A DNA stretch of 64,000 bases, from positions 1 through 64,000 of the forward strand of contig NZ_RBVZ01000002.1 of assembly GCF_004000435.1 (NCBI RefSeq), read 5' to 3'. Position numbers and translations under genes: made by a program. Below are positions 56,121 through 64,000 of this stretch, piece by piece (within the stretch, counting starts at the first letter, position 1; each line of letters opens with the position of its first letter). The stretch is from Alexandriicola marinus (GTDB lineage: Bacteria; Pseudomonadota; Alphaproteobacteria; Rhodobacterales; Rhodobacteraceae). The notes below the pieces were generated by a model. It made no database searches. It was not told the DNA's origin and was given only the letters and a program-made list of their open reading frames with translations.

Positions 56121-57158
56121 TCCGGTCCAGTCGAGCACGACCTTGCCGGACCGCCCCGACAGCATCGCCTCGAAGCCCTCGCGAAAATCCGACACCGGGA
56201 AGCGGTGGGTAATGACTGGCCGCACGTCGAGGCCGTTCTCCAGCATCGCGATCATCTTGTACCATGTCTCGAATATCTCGCGGCCATAGACGCCCTTGAT
56301 CGTAATCGCCTTGAAGACGATCCGCAACCAGTCGACAGGAGACTTTCCGGGCGGAATACCCAGAAGCGCGATGCGCCCGCCCATGACCAGCGCCTCGACC
56401 ATCTGGTCGAGCGCGGCCTGATTGCCCGACATCTCGAGCCCGACGTCAAAGCCCTGTTTCATGCCGAGCCGCGCGATCACGTCTTCAAGCTGCTCCTCGG
56501 CCACGTTGACCGGCACGCAATTCGCCACGCGGGTGGCAAGGGCCAGACGATCGGGATTGATATCGGTGATCACCACATGGCGCGCGCCCACGTGGCGGGC
56601 GACGGCGGCGGCCATTATGCCGATGGGCCCCGCCCCCGTAATCAGGACATCCTCGCCGATCAGATCAAAGCTCAGCGCGGTGTGAACCGCATTGCCCAAC
56701 GGATCGAGGATCGCGCCGATCTCGTCGTCGATGGCGTCGGGCAAGGGCACGACGTTGAAGGCCGGAAGCCGCAGGTATTCCGCGAAGGCCCCCTGTTCGT
56801 TGACCCCGATGCCGCGGGTGCCCGGATCGAGGTGAAACTTGCCTGCGCGCGACTGGCGGCTTTCGTGGCCGATCAGATGACCCTCGCCCGAACAGCGCTG
56901 CCCGATCGTCAGGCCGGTCACATGGCGGCCAAGCTCCACGATCTCGCCCGCGAATTCATGTCCGGTGATCATCGGCACGGGCACGGTATGGGCGGCCCAA
57001 TCGTCCCAGTTCCAGATGTGAATATCGGTGCCGCAGATACCGGTCTTGTTGATCCGGATCAGTACGTCATCGGGCCCGATCTCGGGCACCGGCGCCTCGA
57101 CCCGCCACAAGCCCGGCTCGGGGCGGGATTTTTCCAGCGCTGCCATCATGTTGCTCAT
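56109..57158 (-). CDS. tdh: L-threonine 3-dehydrogenase
   Basis: A 349-residue zinc-dependent medium-chain dehydrogenase that oxidises threonine to 2-amino-3-ketobutyrate. The motif [15 protein letters not shown] is characteristic of Tdh, and the Rossmann loop [18 protein letters not shown] follows. The start at 57158 overlaps the methyltransferase stop by ATGA. The product is cleaved by Kbl from the same operon. Confidence 0.95.
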   Translation of the reverse strand: MSNMMAALEKSRPEPGLWRVEAPVPEIGPDDVLIRINKTGICGTDIHIWNWDDWAAHTVPVPMITGHEFAGEIVELGRHVTGLTIGQRCSGEGHLIGHESRQSRAGKFHLDPGTRGIGVNEQGAFAEYLRLPAFNVVPLPDAIDDEIGAILDPLGNAVHTALSFDLIGEDVLITGAGPIGIMAAAVARHVGARHVVITDINPDRLALATRVANCVPVNVAEEQLEDVIARLGMKQGFDVGLEMSGNQAALDQMVEALVMGGRIALLGIPPGKSPVDWLRIVFKAITIKGVYGREIFETWYKMIAMLENGLDVRPVITHRFPVSDFREGFEAMLSGRSGKVVLDWTGSSD

Positions 57159-57787
57159 GCGAGGTCCCCCGGAAAATCGAAGACGAGCCAGCACCAGCTG
57201 ATCTCCGCCATCTTGTTGTGGGTCTGCGCGGAGGAGGCCGATTGCTGATCGACAAGGACAAAACCCGCGGCGCGAGCCTGTGCGATCGCGGGCTCCGGCT
57301 CGGCCTCGAAGGTCAGCCGCCCGTCGACGTCTGCGGAACGTCGCAGCGAGACGATCAGTCGGCCCCCCGGTTTCACAAGTGCCGCCGCACGCTCCAGCGT
57401 CCGGACCCGCATCGCGGGGTCGAGATGGTGCCAGACGGCGCACAGCCACAAGAGATCGAACTCCCCGTCCCGGCCGTCCAGTGACGCCAGATCGGGCAGC
57501 GCATCGGTGATCCATTCGATCCGGTCACCGGTGGCAAGGGACGCGGCCTGTGCGGAAAGCTCGACCACCGGCTCGACGGCGACCACGCTGTGACCACGCG
57601 CTGCGAACCACGCCGCATCGCGTCCGCTGCCGGCGCCCAGGTCGAGGATGCGCAGCGGCCCCTCGGGGATATGCGCCATCACTGGCGCAAGAAATTCGTC
57701 GGCATCCACCTCCCGAAACCGCTGACCCAGATCGGCCGCATGGCTGCGATAGCTATCGAGTATCGCATCGGTGTCGGCCCCGCTCAT
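57155..57787 (-). CDS. class I SAM-dependent methyltransferase within kbl-tdh
   Basis: A 210-residue methyltransferase. The SAM motif I is [17 protein letters not shown] and VVAVEP follows; the post-core region [13 protein letters not shown] is typical of class I small-molecule methyltransferases. It overlaps kbl by four bases at its start and tdh by four at its end. An enzyme between kbl and tdh is unusual, and its methyl acceptor is unknown. Confidence 0.88.
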   Translation of the reverse strand: MSGADTDAILDSYRSHAADLGQRFREVDADEFLAPVMAHIPEGPLRILDLGAGSGRDAAWFAARGHSVVAVEPVVELSAQAASLATGDRIEWITDALPDLASLDGRDGEFDLLWLCAVWHHLDPAMRVRTLERAAALVKPGGRLIVSLRRSADVDGRLTFEAEPEPAIAQARAAGFVLVDQQSASSAQTHNKMAEISWCWLVFDFPGDLA

Positions 57788-58965
57788 GATGAGGCCGCCT
57801 TCGCGCGTTCGAAGGCGTCGAGCGCGGCATCCAGATCGGCGCGGCTCAGGGCGGCGTTCATCTGGGTTCGTATCCGGGCGCGGCCTTCGGGCACGACGGG
57901 ATAGACAAAGCCCTTGACTAGAACCCCGAGGTCCAGAAGCCGGGCGGCCAGTTCCTGGGCACGGCGCGCGTCATAGGTCATGACGGGGACGATAGGATGC
58001 TCTCCGGGCAGGCAGTCAAAGCCCCGCGCCTCGAGCCCCGCGCGCCAATAGGCGGTGTTCTCGAACAACTTGGCGCGCAGATCGTCGCCCGCCTCGACAA
58101 GGTCGAGAGCGGCAAGCGAAGCCGCGGCCACCGCAGGCGGCAGGCTGTTGGAAAACAGGTAGGGCCTCGCCCGCTGGCGCAGCAGATCGACCACCGGCTG
58201 CGACGCCGCGACATAGCCGCCGATCCCGCCGCCCAGCGCCTTGCCCAGCGTGCCGGTCAGGATATCGGCACGCAGGCCGAAATGCGCGGGCGTCCCCGCC
58301 CCCTTTGGCCCCATGAAGCCAGTCGCATGGCAATCATCCACCATGACAAGCGCGTCATAGCGATCGGCCAGCGCCCGGATCTCGGGCAGTTTGGCGAGGT
58401 AGCCATCCATGGAAAAGACGCCGTCCGTGGCGATCATCACATGCCGGGCCCCGCCGTCCCGTGCTTCCCTCAGCCGGGCCTCAAGTTCGTTTATGTCCGA
58501 GTTCGCGAAGCGATAGCGGCGTGCCTTGCACAGCCGGATGCCATCGATGATCGACGCGTGGTTCAGCGCGTCAGAGATCACGGCATCCTCGGGTCCCAGA
58601 AGCGGCTCGAACACCGCGCCGTTCGCGTCGAAGCAGGCGGCGAACAGGATCGCGTCATCCTGCCCCAGAAAGGCCGCAAGCCGCTGTTCCAGCTGTCGGT
58701 GCAGGTCTTGCGTGCCGCAGATGAACCGGACGGACGCCATGCCCCAGCCATGGGTGTCCATCGCCTCGGAGGCCGCGGCGATCAGGGCCGGATGATCGGC
58801 CAGACCGAGGTAATTGTTGGCGCACAGGTTGATCAGGTCGCGCCCCTCGCCCGTCATGACATGACTTGCCTGCGGCGAGGTGAGTTCCGTCTCGGTCTTC
58901 CACAACCCAGCCTCCCGGATCTCGGTCAGGCGGTCGACGATGTCATTGTGAAATGCTTGGGTCAT
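57784..58965 (-). CDS. kbl: glycine C-acetyltransferase (2-amino-3-ketobutyrate CoA ligase)
   Basis: A 393-residue fold I PLP enzyme. It cleaves 2-amino-3-ketobutyrate with CoA to glycine and acetyl-CoA. The PLP lysine is in GTLGKALGG, and [13 protein letters not shown] and [13 protein letters not shown] are typical of Kbl. AGGAGG precedes ATG 58965. It heads the kbl-methyltransferase-tdh operon behind a near-consensus promoter. Confidence 0.95.
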   Translation of the reverse strand: MTQAFHNDIVDRLTEIREAGLWKTETELTSPQASHVMTGEGRDLINLCANNYLGLADHPALIAAASEAMDTHGWGMASVRFICGTQDLHRQLEQRLAAFLGQDDAILFAACFDANGAVFEPLLGPEDAVISDALNHASIIDGIRLCKARRYRFANSDINELEARLREARDGGARHVMIATDGVFSMDGYLAKLPEIRALADRYDALVMVDDCHATGFMGPKGAGTPAHFGLRADILTGTLGKALGGGIGGYVAASQPVVDLLRQRARPYLFSNSLPPAVAAASLAALDLVEAGDDLRAKLFENTAYWRAGLEARGFDCLPGEHPIVPVMTYDARRAQELAARLLDLGVLVKGFVYPVVPEGRARIRTQMNAALSRADLDAALDAFERAKAASS

Positions 58966-58982
58966 AATGCCTCCTGAGAACA

Positions 58983-59011
58983 ATTATCCAATATTTAGGA
59001 CAAAATGTCAA
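58983..59011 (-). promoter_or_regulatory. kbl operon promoter with overlapping palindrome
   Basis: On the minus strand, TTGACA (59011-59006) and GATAAT (58988-58983) are separated by exactly 17 bases, a near-consensus sigma70 promoter rare in such high-GC DNA. GACAAAATGTC, an 11-base palindrome (58999-59009), overlaps the -35 element and could be an operator, possibly for the adjacent XRE-cupin regulator. A further GGACA half-site lies a few bases upstream. Confidence 0.78.
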
Positions 59012-59039
59012 CTTAACGGACACGAGGCCGGCTCGTGAC

Positions 59040-59606
59040 CTAGGGCGTGACCACGATCAGAAAGACCCGCGCCGCGCCGCCATCGGCCCGGATCGCATGG
59101 GGCAGATCGGCGGCATAGCGGGCGGTATCGCCCGGGCCCAGCCGCTCTTCGGCCTCGCCCGACCGGATCAGGACAGAGCCCTCCAGCACGCTGAGCTGTT
59201 CGGAGGCGCCGGGCCCGTGCGGATCGCTCTCGAGCGCGCCACCGGCTGCAAGCGTGATGTCATAGACCTCGTGCGCGCCGACCTGTTCCGGCGCCGAAAG
59301 GATGCGAATGCGGCAGCCGTGACCGATCCCGGTGATCGACGGCACCTGCCCGGCCCGGACAACCTCGATCCCGCGAGACGCGGTCCCGGCATCCAGAAGG
59401 CCCGCGAAATCGACACCCAGCGCCCGGGTCAGGTTCCACAGCGTGGCCACGGTGGGCGACGAATCCCCGCGCTCGATCTGGCTGACCATGCTGCGCGAGA
59501 CGCCCGAGAGCTTGGCCACCGCATCCAGCGACAGCCCCTGCGCCTGCCGCGCCTCTCGCAGGCGGGTGGGCAAACGTTTCAGGATATCGTCGGCGGCCTC
59601 CGTCAT
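59040..59606 (-). CDS. XRE family regulator with cupin domain
   Basis: A 188-residue regulator. An XRE helix-turn-helix occupies about residues 14-68 (LDAVAKLSGVSRSMVSQIERG) and a cupin domain about residues 105-185 (HGPGASEQLSVLEGS). It is probably a repressor sensing a small molecule. It lies directly upstream of the kbl promoter in the same direction and divergent from the thiolase. I chose ATG 59606; longer upstream frames are unlikely. Confidence 0.9.
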   Translation of the reverse strand: MTEAADDILKRLPTRLREARQAQGLSLDAVAKLSGVSRSMVSQIERGDSSPTVATLWNLTRALGVDFAGLLDAGTASRGIEVVRAGQVPSITGIGHGCRIRILSAPEQVGAHEVYDITLAAGGALESDPHGPGASEQLSVLEGSVLIRSGEAEERLGPGDTARYAADLPHAIRADGGAARVFLIVVTP

Positions 59607-59727
59607 AACGGAAGTTGGGCGATATCGGCGCGGTCTTGTCAAGCGACCAGAACCGGACGACACGTCACGGCTGACATCAAGGGTGCGGGCGGGCAAAGTC
59701 CGCGCAACGACAATTCGGGAGGACATC

Positions 59728-60906
59728 ATGAACGACGACATCGTCATCCTTGGCGGCGCACGCACGGCCATCGGCACCTTCGGCGGAGCACTTGCGGGAA
59801 CACCGCCATCGACGCTTGGCGCGATCGTCGCCCGCGCGGCGATGGAGCGATCCGACGTCGCACCCGACCGGATCGGCCATGTGGCCTTCGGCCACATCAT
59901 CAACACCGAGCCCCGCGACATGTATCTCAGCCGGATCGCCGCGATGGAGGCCGGCATCCCCGACAGCGTGCCCGCGATGAACGTGAACCGGCTGTGCGGG
60001 TCGGGCGCGCAGGCGATCGTGTCGATGGTGCAATCGCTGGCGCTGGGAGATGCGGATTTCGCACTTGCCGGCGGAGCCGAGGCGATGAGCCGGTCGCCCT
60101 TCATCCTTCCCGATGCGCGCTGGGGCGCGAAGATGGGCGATGTCCGGAGCCTCGACATGATGCTGGGCGCGCTGAACTGCCCCTTTGGAACCGGGCACAT
60201 GGGCGTGACGGCCGAAAACGTGGCCAGCGAAAATGGCGTCAGCCGCGCCGATCAGGATGCCTTCGCCCTCGAGAGCCAGGCCCGGGCCGCGCGGGCGATC
60301 ACCGAGGGGCGCTTTGCCGAACAGATCGTCCCTGTCCAAGTGCGGGTCCGCCGGGACACCGTCGACTTCGTCACTGACGAGCACCCCAAGTCCACGACCC
60401 CAGAGGCCCTGGCGGGCCTGCGTCCGGCCTTCCGCAAGGACGGCTCGGTCACGGCGGGCAATGCGAGCGGCATCAATGACGGGGCGGCGGCCCTCGTCCT
60501 CGCCCGGGCCGGCGCGGCCGAAGCCGCGGGGCTGACGCCGCGGTTCCGCGTGCTGGGCTATGCCCATGCGGGCGTGCGACCCGAGGTGATGGGGATCGGC
60601 CCGATCCCAGCGGTCGAGGCGCTCTTGAAACGAACGGGCCTGTCAGTCGGGGATTTCGACGTGATCGAATCGAACGAAGCCTTTGCCGCGCAGGCCATCG
60701 CCGTAAATCGCGGCCTCGGCCTCGATCCGGAGAAGGTGAACCCCAACGGCGGGGCCATCGCCTTGGGCCATCCGGTCGGCGCGACGGGGGCGATCATCAC
60801 GATCAAGGCGATGTATGAACTGGACCGGATCGGCGGACAGCGCGCCCTGATCACCATGTGCATCGGCGGAGGTCAGGGCATCGCGCTGGCGATCGAACGG
60901 CTCTAG
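59728..60906 (+). CDS. acetyl-CoA C-acetyltransferase (thiolase)
   Basis: A 392-residue thiolase. The acyl-enzyme cysteine is Cys90 (NRLCGSGAQA), with GHPVGATGA and CIGGGQGIA near the C-terminus carrying the other catalytic residues. It condenses or cleaves acetoacetyl-CoA; the exact in vivo direction (PhaA, AtoB or FadA type) cannot be decided. GGGAGG precedes ATG 59728. The stop shares CTAG with convergent pbpC. Confidence 0.92.
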   Translation: MNDDIVILGGARTAIGTFGGALAGTPPSTLGAIVARAAMERSDVAPDRIGHVAFGHIINTEPRDMYLSRIAAMEAGIPDSVPAMNVNRLCGSGAQAIVSMVQSLALGDADFALAGGAEAMSRSPFILPDARWGAKMGDVRSLDMMLGALNCPFGTGHMGVTAENVASENGVSRADQDAFALESQARAARAITEGRFAEQIVPVQVRVRRDTVDFVTDEHPKSTTPEALAGLRPAFRKDGSVTAGNASGINDGAAALVLARAGAAEAAGLTPRFRVLGYAHAGVRPEVMGIGPIPAVEALLKRTGLSVGDFDVIESNEAFAAQAIAVNRGLGLDPEKVNPNGGAIALGHPVGATGAIITIKAMYELDRIGGQRALITMCIGGGQGIALAIERL

Positions 60907-62951
60907 TCCAGACGGAACGATACCGCTGCCGACCGGCCTTCGGCATCGATCACCGTGAGGTCGGAAAACCCCGGCCCCAACCCGTCAAGCACGGTGTGTC
61001 GGGTGCGGCTGGTGGCGACCGGCGCACCGTTGGCCAGCCATGTAAAGGGCGCGACGCCCCCCTGAACCCGGGCCGTCAGCGCCGTGCCCTCGACCACGGC
61101 GCCATCGGGCGGAAAGGCGATCTCGGGCCCGGCCTCGAACCCGCCGCCGCCCGGAGGCGCGAACCTGCGCAGCGGCTGCGGCAGGCCGCCGTGACCCAGC
61201 AAGAGGGTCTGCGGCGGTGGCGGCGGCAGCGGTTCGACCTCGCCGATCCTCTCGAAGGCCGAAAACAGGACAGGGGCCGCGAGCGCGCCGCCAAAGACAC
61301 CCGGCACCGGGGTCCCGTCGGCCCGGCCCATCCAGACGCCGACCACGTGGCGCCCGTCGAACCCTATGGCCCAGGTGTCCCGATGCCCGTAGGACGTGCC
61401 CGTCTTGAAGGCGATCTCGCGATCCGCGACGCCGGGCGGGCGGGGTGTCTCGCGCAGGATATCGGCCACCTGCCACGCGGGCGCGCTTCCCATGACACGC
61501 TCGGGCCGGAAACCGGCCGAAGGCTGCGGATGCCAGCGCAGATCGATCCGCTCGCCTCCGTTGGCGATGCTGCCGAAAAGCGCCACCAGATCCTCCAGCC
61601 GCAGGCCCATCCCGCCCAGCGAAATCGCCAGACCGGGCCGACCGCCCGGAAGCACCGGTTCGACCCCGGCCCTGCGCAGCCCCGCAATCAGGTGATCGGG
61701 GCCCAGCGCATGGGTCAGGCTCACAACCGGCACATTGAGCGACAGGCGCAACGCATCGCGCACCGGCAATTCGCCCCGCCACAGCCCGTCGAAATTCTGC
61801 GGGCGGTAGCCGTCGAAATCGACCGGCCGGTCCGCGATCAGCGTTTCGGGATGCACGAGCCCCCGGTCGAAGGCCAGCCCGTAGATCAGCGGCTTGAGCG
61901 TCGATCCCGGGGAGCGAAGCGCCTGTGTCATATCGACGAAGCCCTCGCGCGCATCGGCGGTATAAGCCGAAGAGCCCACCGAGGCGAGGATCTCGCCCGT
62001 GCGGTGATCGGCGACCATCAGGGCGATCTGCAACTTGTCGCCGCGATGTTCCACTGCCTGCGCGGCCAGATCCTCCATCCGGGTCTGCATGTCCCGCGCG
62101 AGGGTCAGGGCGTGCACATCGGCCAGCGGATCGGTGATCCGGGCCCTGTCCGACAGATGCGGCGCGAGGATCGGGAAATCGCGCCGGACGCGCGGTGACG
62201 GCTCGGTCAGCGCGGCCGCGACCGTTTCGGGATCAAGAAGCCCTGCCCCGCGCATCCGTTCAAGCACCCGGTCGCGGGCGGCATGGGCGGTGTCCGGATC
62301 ACGGTCGGGCCTGCGCGTGTTGGGCGATTGCGGGATCGCCACCAGAAGTGCCGCCTCGGCCGGCGTCAGCCTTCGGGGCGGTTTGCCGAACCACGCATAG
62401 CTTGCCGCCCGCACCCCTTCGAGATTGCCGCCGAACGGCGCATGGTTGAGGTAGAGCGTCAGGATCTCCTCCTTGCCAAGCCGCCGTTCCAGCGCAAGGG
62501 CCACACGCATCTGGCGCAGTTTGCCCTGCCAGCTTCCGGTTCCGGAATTCTCGATCAGCCGGGCCACCTGCATCGTCAGCGTCGAGCCGCCCGAGACCAG
62601 CCGCCCATAGCGCAGCCCCTGCGCCGCGGCCCGACCAATGGCCCGGAGGTCGATGCCCGGATGGGTCCAGAACCGTTTATCCTCATAGCGCACGAGCATA
62701 TCGACATAGCCCCGATCAACGGCATCGAGCCCCACCGCGAGCCTCCAGCGCCCGTCCGCAACCGTATAGGCACGCAGGAGGTCCCCATTGCGGTCGAGCA
62801 CCTCGACAGAGCGATCGATGGCAAGCGGCGGGATCACGGTCGCGTCGATGAACCGGTCGAACCCGTCACGGGCCGCGCCGCCGGCCCACAGCATCAGCGC
62901 AAGGGCCAGAAACCAGCGGCCGGGCCTCGGGGATCTGCGCAAGAGGCCCAT
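60903..62951 (-). CDS. pbpC: penicillin-binding protein 1C
   Basis: A 682-residue bifunctional peptidoglycan synthase. An N-terminal membrane anchor is followed by a GT51 glycosyltransferase with catalytic Glu90 (EDKRFWTHPGID) and STLTMQVARL. The transpeptidase has S350-TLK (SPGSTLKP), a later SLN and KTGTS. A C-terminal PBP1C domain is present. It is adjacent to an alpha-2-macroglobulin gene, the usual pbpC partner. The first gene bases follow the macroglobulin stop by three bases. Confidence 0.96.
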   Translation of the reverse strand: MGLLRRSPRPGRWFLALALMLWAGGAARDGFDRFIDATVIPPLAIDRSVEVLDRNGDLLRAYTVADGRWRLAVGLDAVDRGYVDMLVRYEDKRFWTHPGIDLRAIGRAAAQGLRYGRLVSGGSTLTMQVARLIENSGTGSWQGKLRQMRVALALERRLGKEEILTLYLNHAPFGGNLEGVRAASYAWFGKPPRRLTPAEAALLVAIPQSPNTRRPDRDPDTAHAARDRVLERMRGAGLLDPETVAAALTEPSPRVRRDFPILAPHLSDRARITDPLADVHALTLARDMQTRMEDLAAQAVEHRGDKLQIALMVADHRTGEILASVGSSAYTADAREGFVDMTQALRSPGSTLKPLIYGLAFDRGLVHPETLIADRPVDFDGYRPQNFDGLWRGELPVRDALRLSLNVPVVSLTHALGPDHLIAGLRRAGVEPVLPGGRPGLAISLGGMGLRLEDLVALFGSIANGGERIDLRWHPQPSAGFRPERVMGSAPAWQVADILRETPRPPGVADREIAFKTGTSYGHRDTWAIGFDGRHVVGVWMGRADGTPVPGVFGGALAAPVLFSAFERIGEVEPLPPPPPQTLLLGHGGLPQPLRRFAPPGGGGFEAGPEIAFPPDGAVVEGTALTARVQGGVAPFTWLANGAPVATSRTRHTVLDGLGPGFSDLTVIDAEGRSAAVSFRLD

Positions 62952-62954
62952 GTC

Positions 62955-64000
62955 CTAGTCAGTGATGACCAGCCGGCCCGTATCGGTCCGGGCGCGCATC
63001 TGGGGCCGATACATATCCTCGACACTGGCGGCGGGGTGATGGAACTCACCGGGCGACACGGCGCGCACGATATAGGCCAGACGGAATGGCGCATCCGAAC
63101 GGTAGTTGACGGCGGCGAGGAACCTGTCCTGCCGGAATTCCGCCGCCTCGCCCCGGACCGGGTCCAGCCAGTCGAGGCCCCGGATATCACCGCCACGCAG
63201 CAGGTTCGGATTGTCGATCTCGAACCCCGCGGGCAGAGGGTCATCCACCATCAGCCTCGCGTCCTGCCGCCCGAACGGCGTCACCGTCAGGACGGTTACA
63301 AGCCGGGTGCCGACCTCGACCTCTGCGGCGGTCACGGGCGCGCCCTCCATCGAGAAATAGGCCCTCTCGATCGCGTAGCCGTTTCCGCCGGCAGGCAGCG
63401 GATCCTCGGGCACGCCAAAGCTGGTGACCGTCAGATCCGTGGGCGCGGTTCCGGTGTTGCGGATGGCAACCGGTGCAGCCTCCACGCGATCCTCGCGCAG
63501 ACGGACAAGCGGGCCGTCAGGCAGCGCGCCGTCGATGGTGATCCCGCTGGTCTGCAGATCGTCGATCAACGCATCGGCGGCCAGAAGCGTCCAGACAGCC
63601 TCCTGCGTCGAGACACGTTCGCCGGCCCGGGCCAGCCGGCCGGTCAGAAGCGCGGGATCGACCGCATCCGTCCCGGCCTCGACGGCGAGCGCCAGAACCG
63701 CGGCCACATCGCGCCGCTGGGTGCCGTAATCGGAGCGCCAGACCGAGCCTTCGGGCTCGGGCGGCAGGCGCGCGATCCGGGCCATCGCCTGACGGAACAT
63801 GATATCGGCACGAAGCTGATCGCCATAATAGGCCAGCGCCATCCCAAGCTGGGCCGAGGCCAGCGGGGTGGTAAAGGCATCGGCCTTTTCATCGACGTAA
63901 TAGCGCAGATCCCCGACCGAGGCCGCACCCTCTCGCGCCAGCACCATCAGCGCATAGGCGATATCCTGCCCCCCGCTTTCGAAATCGGGGGCGTAGTTCA
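62955..64000 (-). CDS. alpha-2-macroglobulin family protein, partial (C-terminal part)
   Basis: The open frame continues to the window edge, so only the last 348 residues or so are seen; the start is beyond 64000. The segment has the late helical and beta-rich pattern of bacterial alpha-2-macroglobulin (YVDEKADAFTTPLASAQLGMAL and the final MYRPQMRARTDTG). These periplasmic proteins trap proteases and protect the cell with PBP1C. Whether the thioester motif is present cannot be seen here. Confidence 0.88.
   Translation of the reverse strand, partial: NYAPDFESGGQDIAYALMVLAREGAASVGDLRYYVDEKADAFTTPLASAQLGMALAYYGDQLRADIMFRQAMARIARLPPEPEGSVWRSDYGTQRRDVAAVLALAVEAGTDAVDPALLTGRLARAGERVSTQEAVWTLLAADALIDDLQTSGITIDGALPDGPLVRLREDRVEAAPVAIRNTGTAPTDLTVTSFGVPEDPLPAGGNGYAIERAYFSMEGAPVTAAEVEVGTRLVTVLTVTPFGRQDARLMVDDPLPAGFEIDNPNLLRGGDIRGLDWLDPVRGEAAEFRQDRFLAAVNYRSDAPFRLAYIVRAVSPGEFHHPAASVEDMYRPQMRARTDTGRLVITD

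Noticed and set aside
1-64000. CRISPR arrays, tRNA or rRNA genes, insertion sequences, phage or toxin-antitoxin loci
   Set aside because: I looked for direct repeats with regular spacers, cloverleaf-like stretches and transposase or integrase motifs and saw none; this was by eye, so short tRNAs could be confirmed absent only with a covariance search.

Overview
The window looks like chromosomal DNA of a high-GC alphaproteobacterium, most likely a member of the Rhodobacterales (Rhodobacter/Roseobacter group). Evidence: a GcrA cell-cycle regulator, an FnrL-type regulator beside ccoNOQP-ccoGHIS and hemN, methylmalonyl-CoA epimerase paired with a DUF1467 protein, and an FAD-domain-SelD fusion. I see no rRNA, tRNA, insertion sequence, phage gene or CRISPR array, and no gene-free stretch longer than 300 bases. 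It reads as ordinary, densely packed core chromosome.

Layout. 1-10.4 kb: a KduD-like dehydrogenase, then leftward-running microaerobic respiration genes: the cbb3 oxidase operon ccoNOQP, its assembly operon ccoGHIS, a universal stress protein with a YdcH-like protein, and fnrL. hemN diverges from fnrL. Four close matches to TTGAT-N4-ATCAA (5197, 8882, 9630, 10378) tie these units into one FnrL circuit. 11.9-23.5 kb: a class V aminotransferase-like protein, the divergent epmA/efp pair, a PfkB-like kinase, an acyl-CoA synthetase, an ABC exporter, a meaB cluster and rpmB. 23.6-30.5 kb: hrpB, a NUDIX protein, argF, argD (frameshifted in this sequence), a ClbS/DfsB-like protein and an ABC-2 permease. 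30.5-40.9 kb: gcrA, a ZIP-like membrane protein, rimO, many small membrane or envelope proteins, dgkA, mce and a response regulator. 41-55 kb: an FNR-box-preceded ATPase-FtsX-HlyD exporter, an L,D-transpeptidase, mnmH and a fused selD (selenouridine), a second FtsX exporter linked to an AttH-like lipocalin, and a cysteine-synthase-like enzyme. 55-64 kb: a threonine-degradation operon (kbl, a methyltransferase, tdh) beside an XRE-cupin regulator and a thiolase, then pbpC and the 3' end of an alpha-2-macroglobulin gene running off the window.

How it fits together. The clearest circuit is oxygen control: FnrL is predicted to drive high-affinity oxidase synthesis and maturation and oxygen-independent haem synthesis, and possibly the exporter at 41 kb and the ClbS-like gene at 29.5 kb. 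The most noteworthy observations are the near-leaderless arrangement of hemN with an FNR box that also abuts the fnrL start codon, the candidate extra FnrL targets, the kbl-methyltransferase-tdh operon with a near-consensus promoter overlapped by a palindrome, three convergent gene pairs sharing a CTAG double stop, a response regulator with a possible histidine-less Hpt-like tail, a ZIP-like protein lacking the usual metal-binding histidines, and the argD frameshift. I did not find a clearly novel multi-gene defence or mobile system here.
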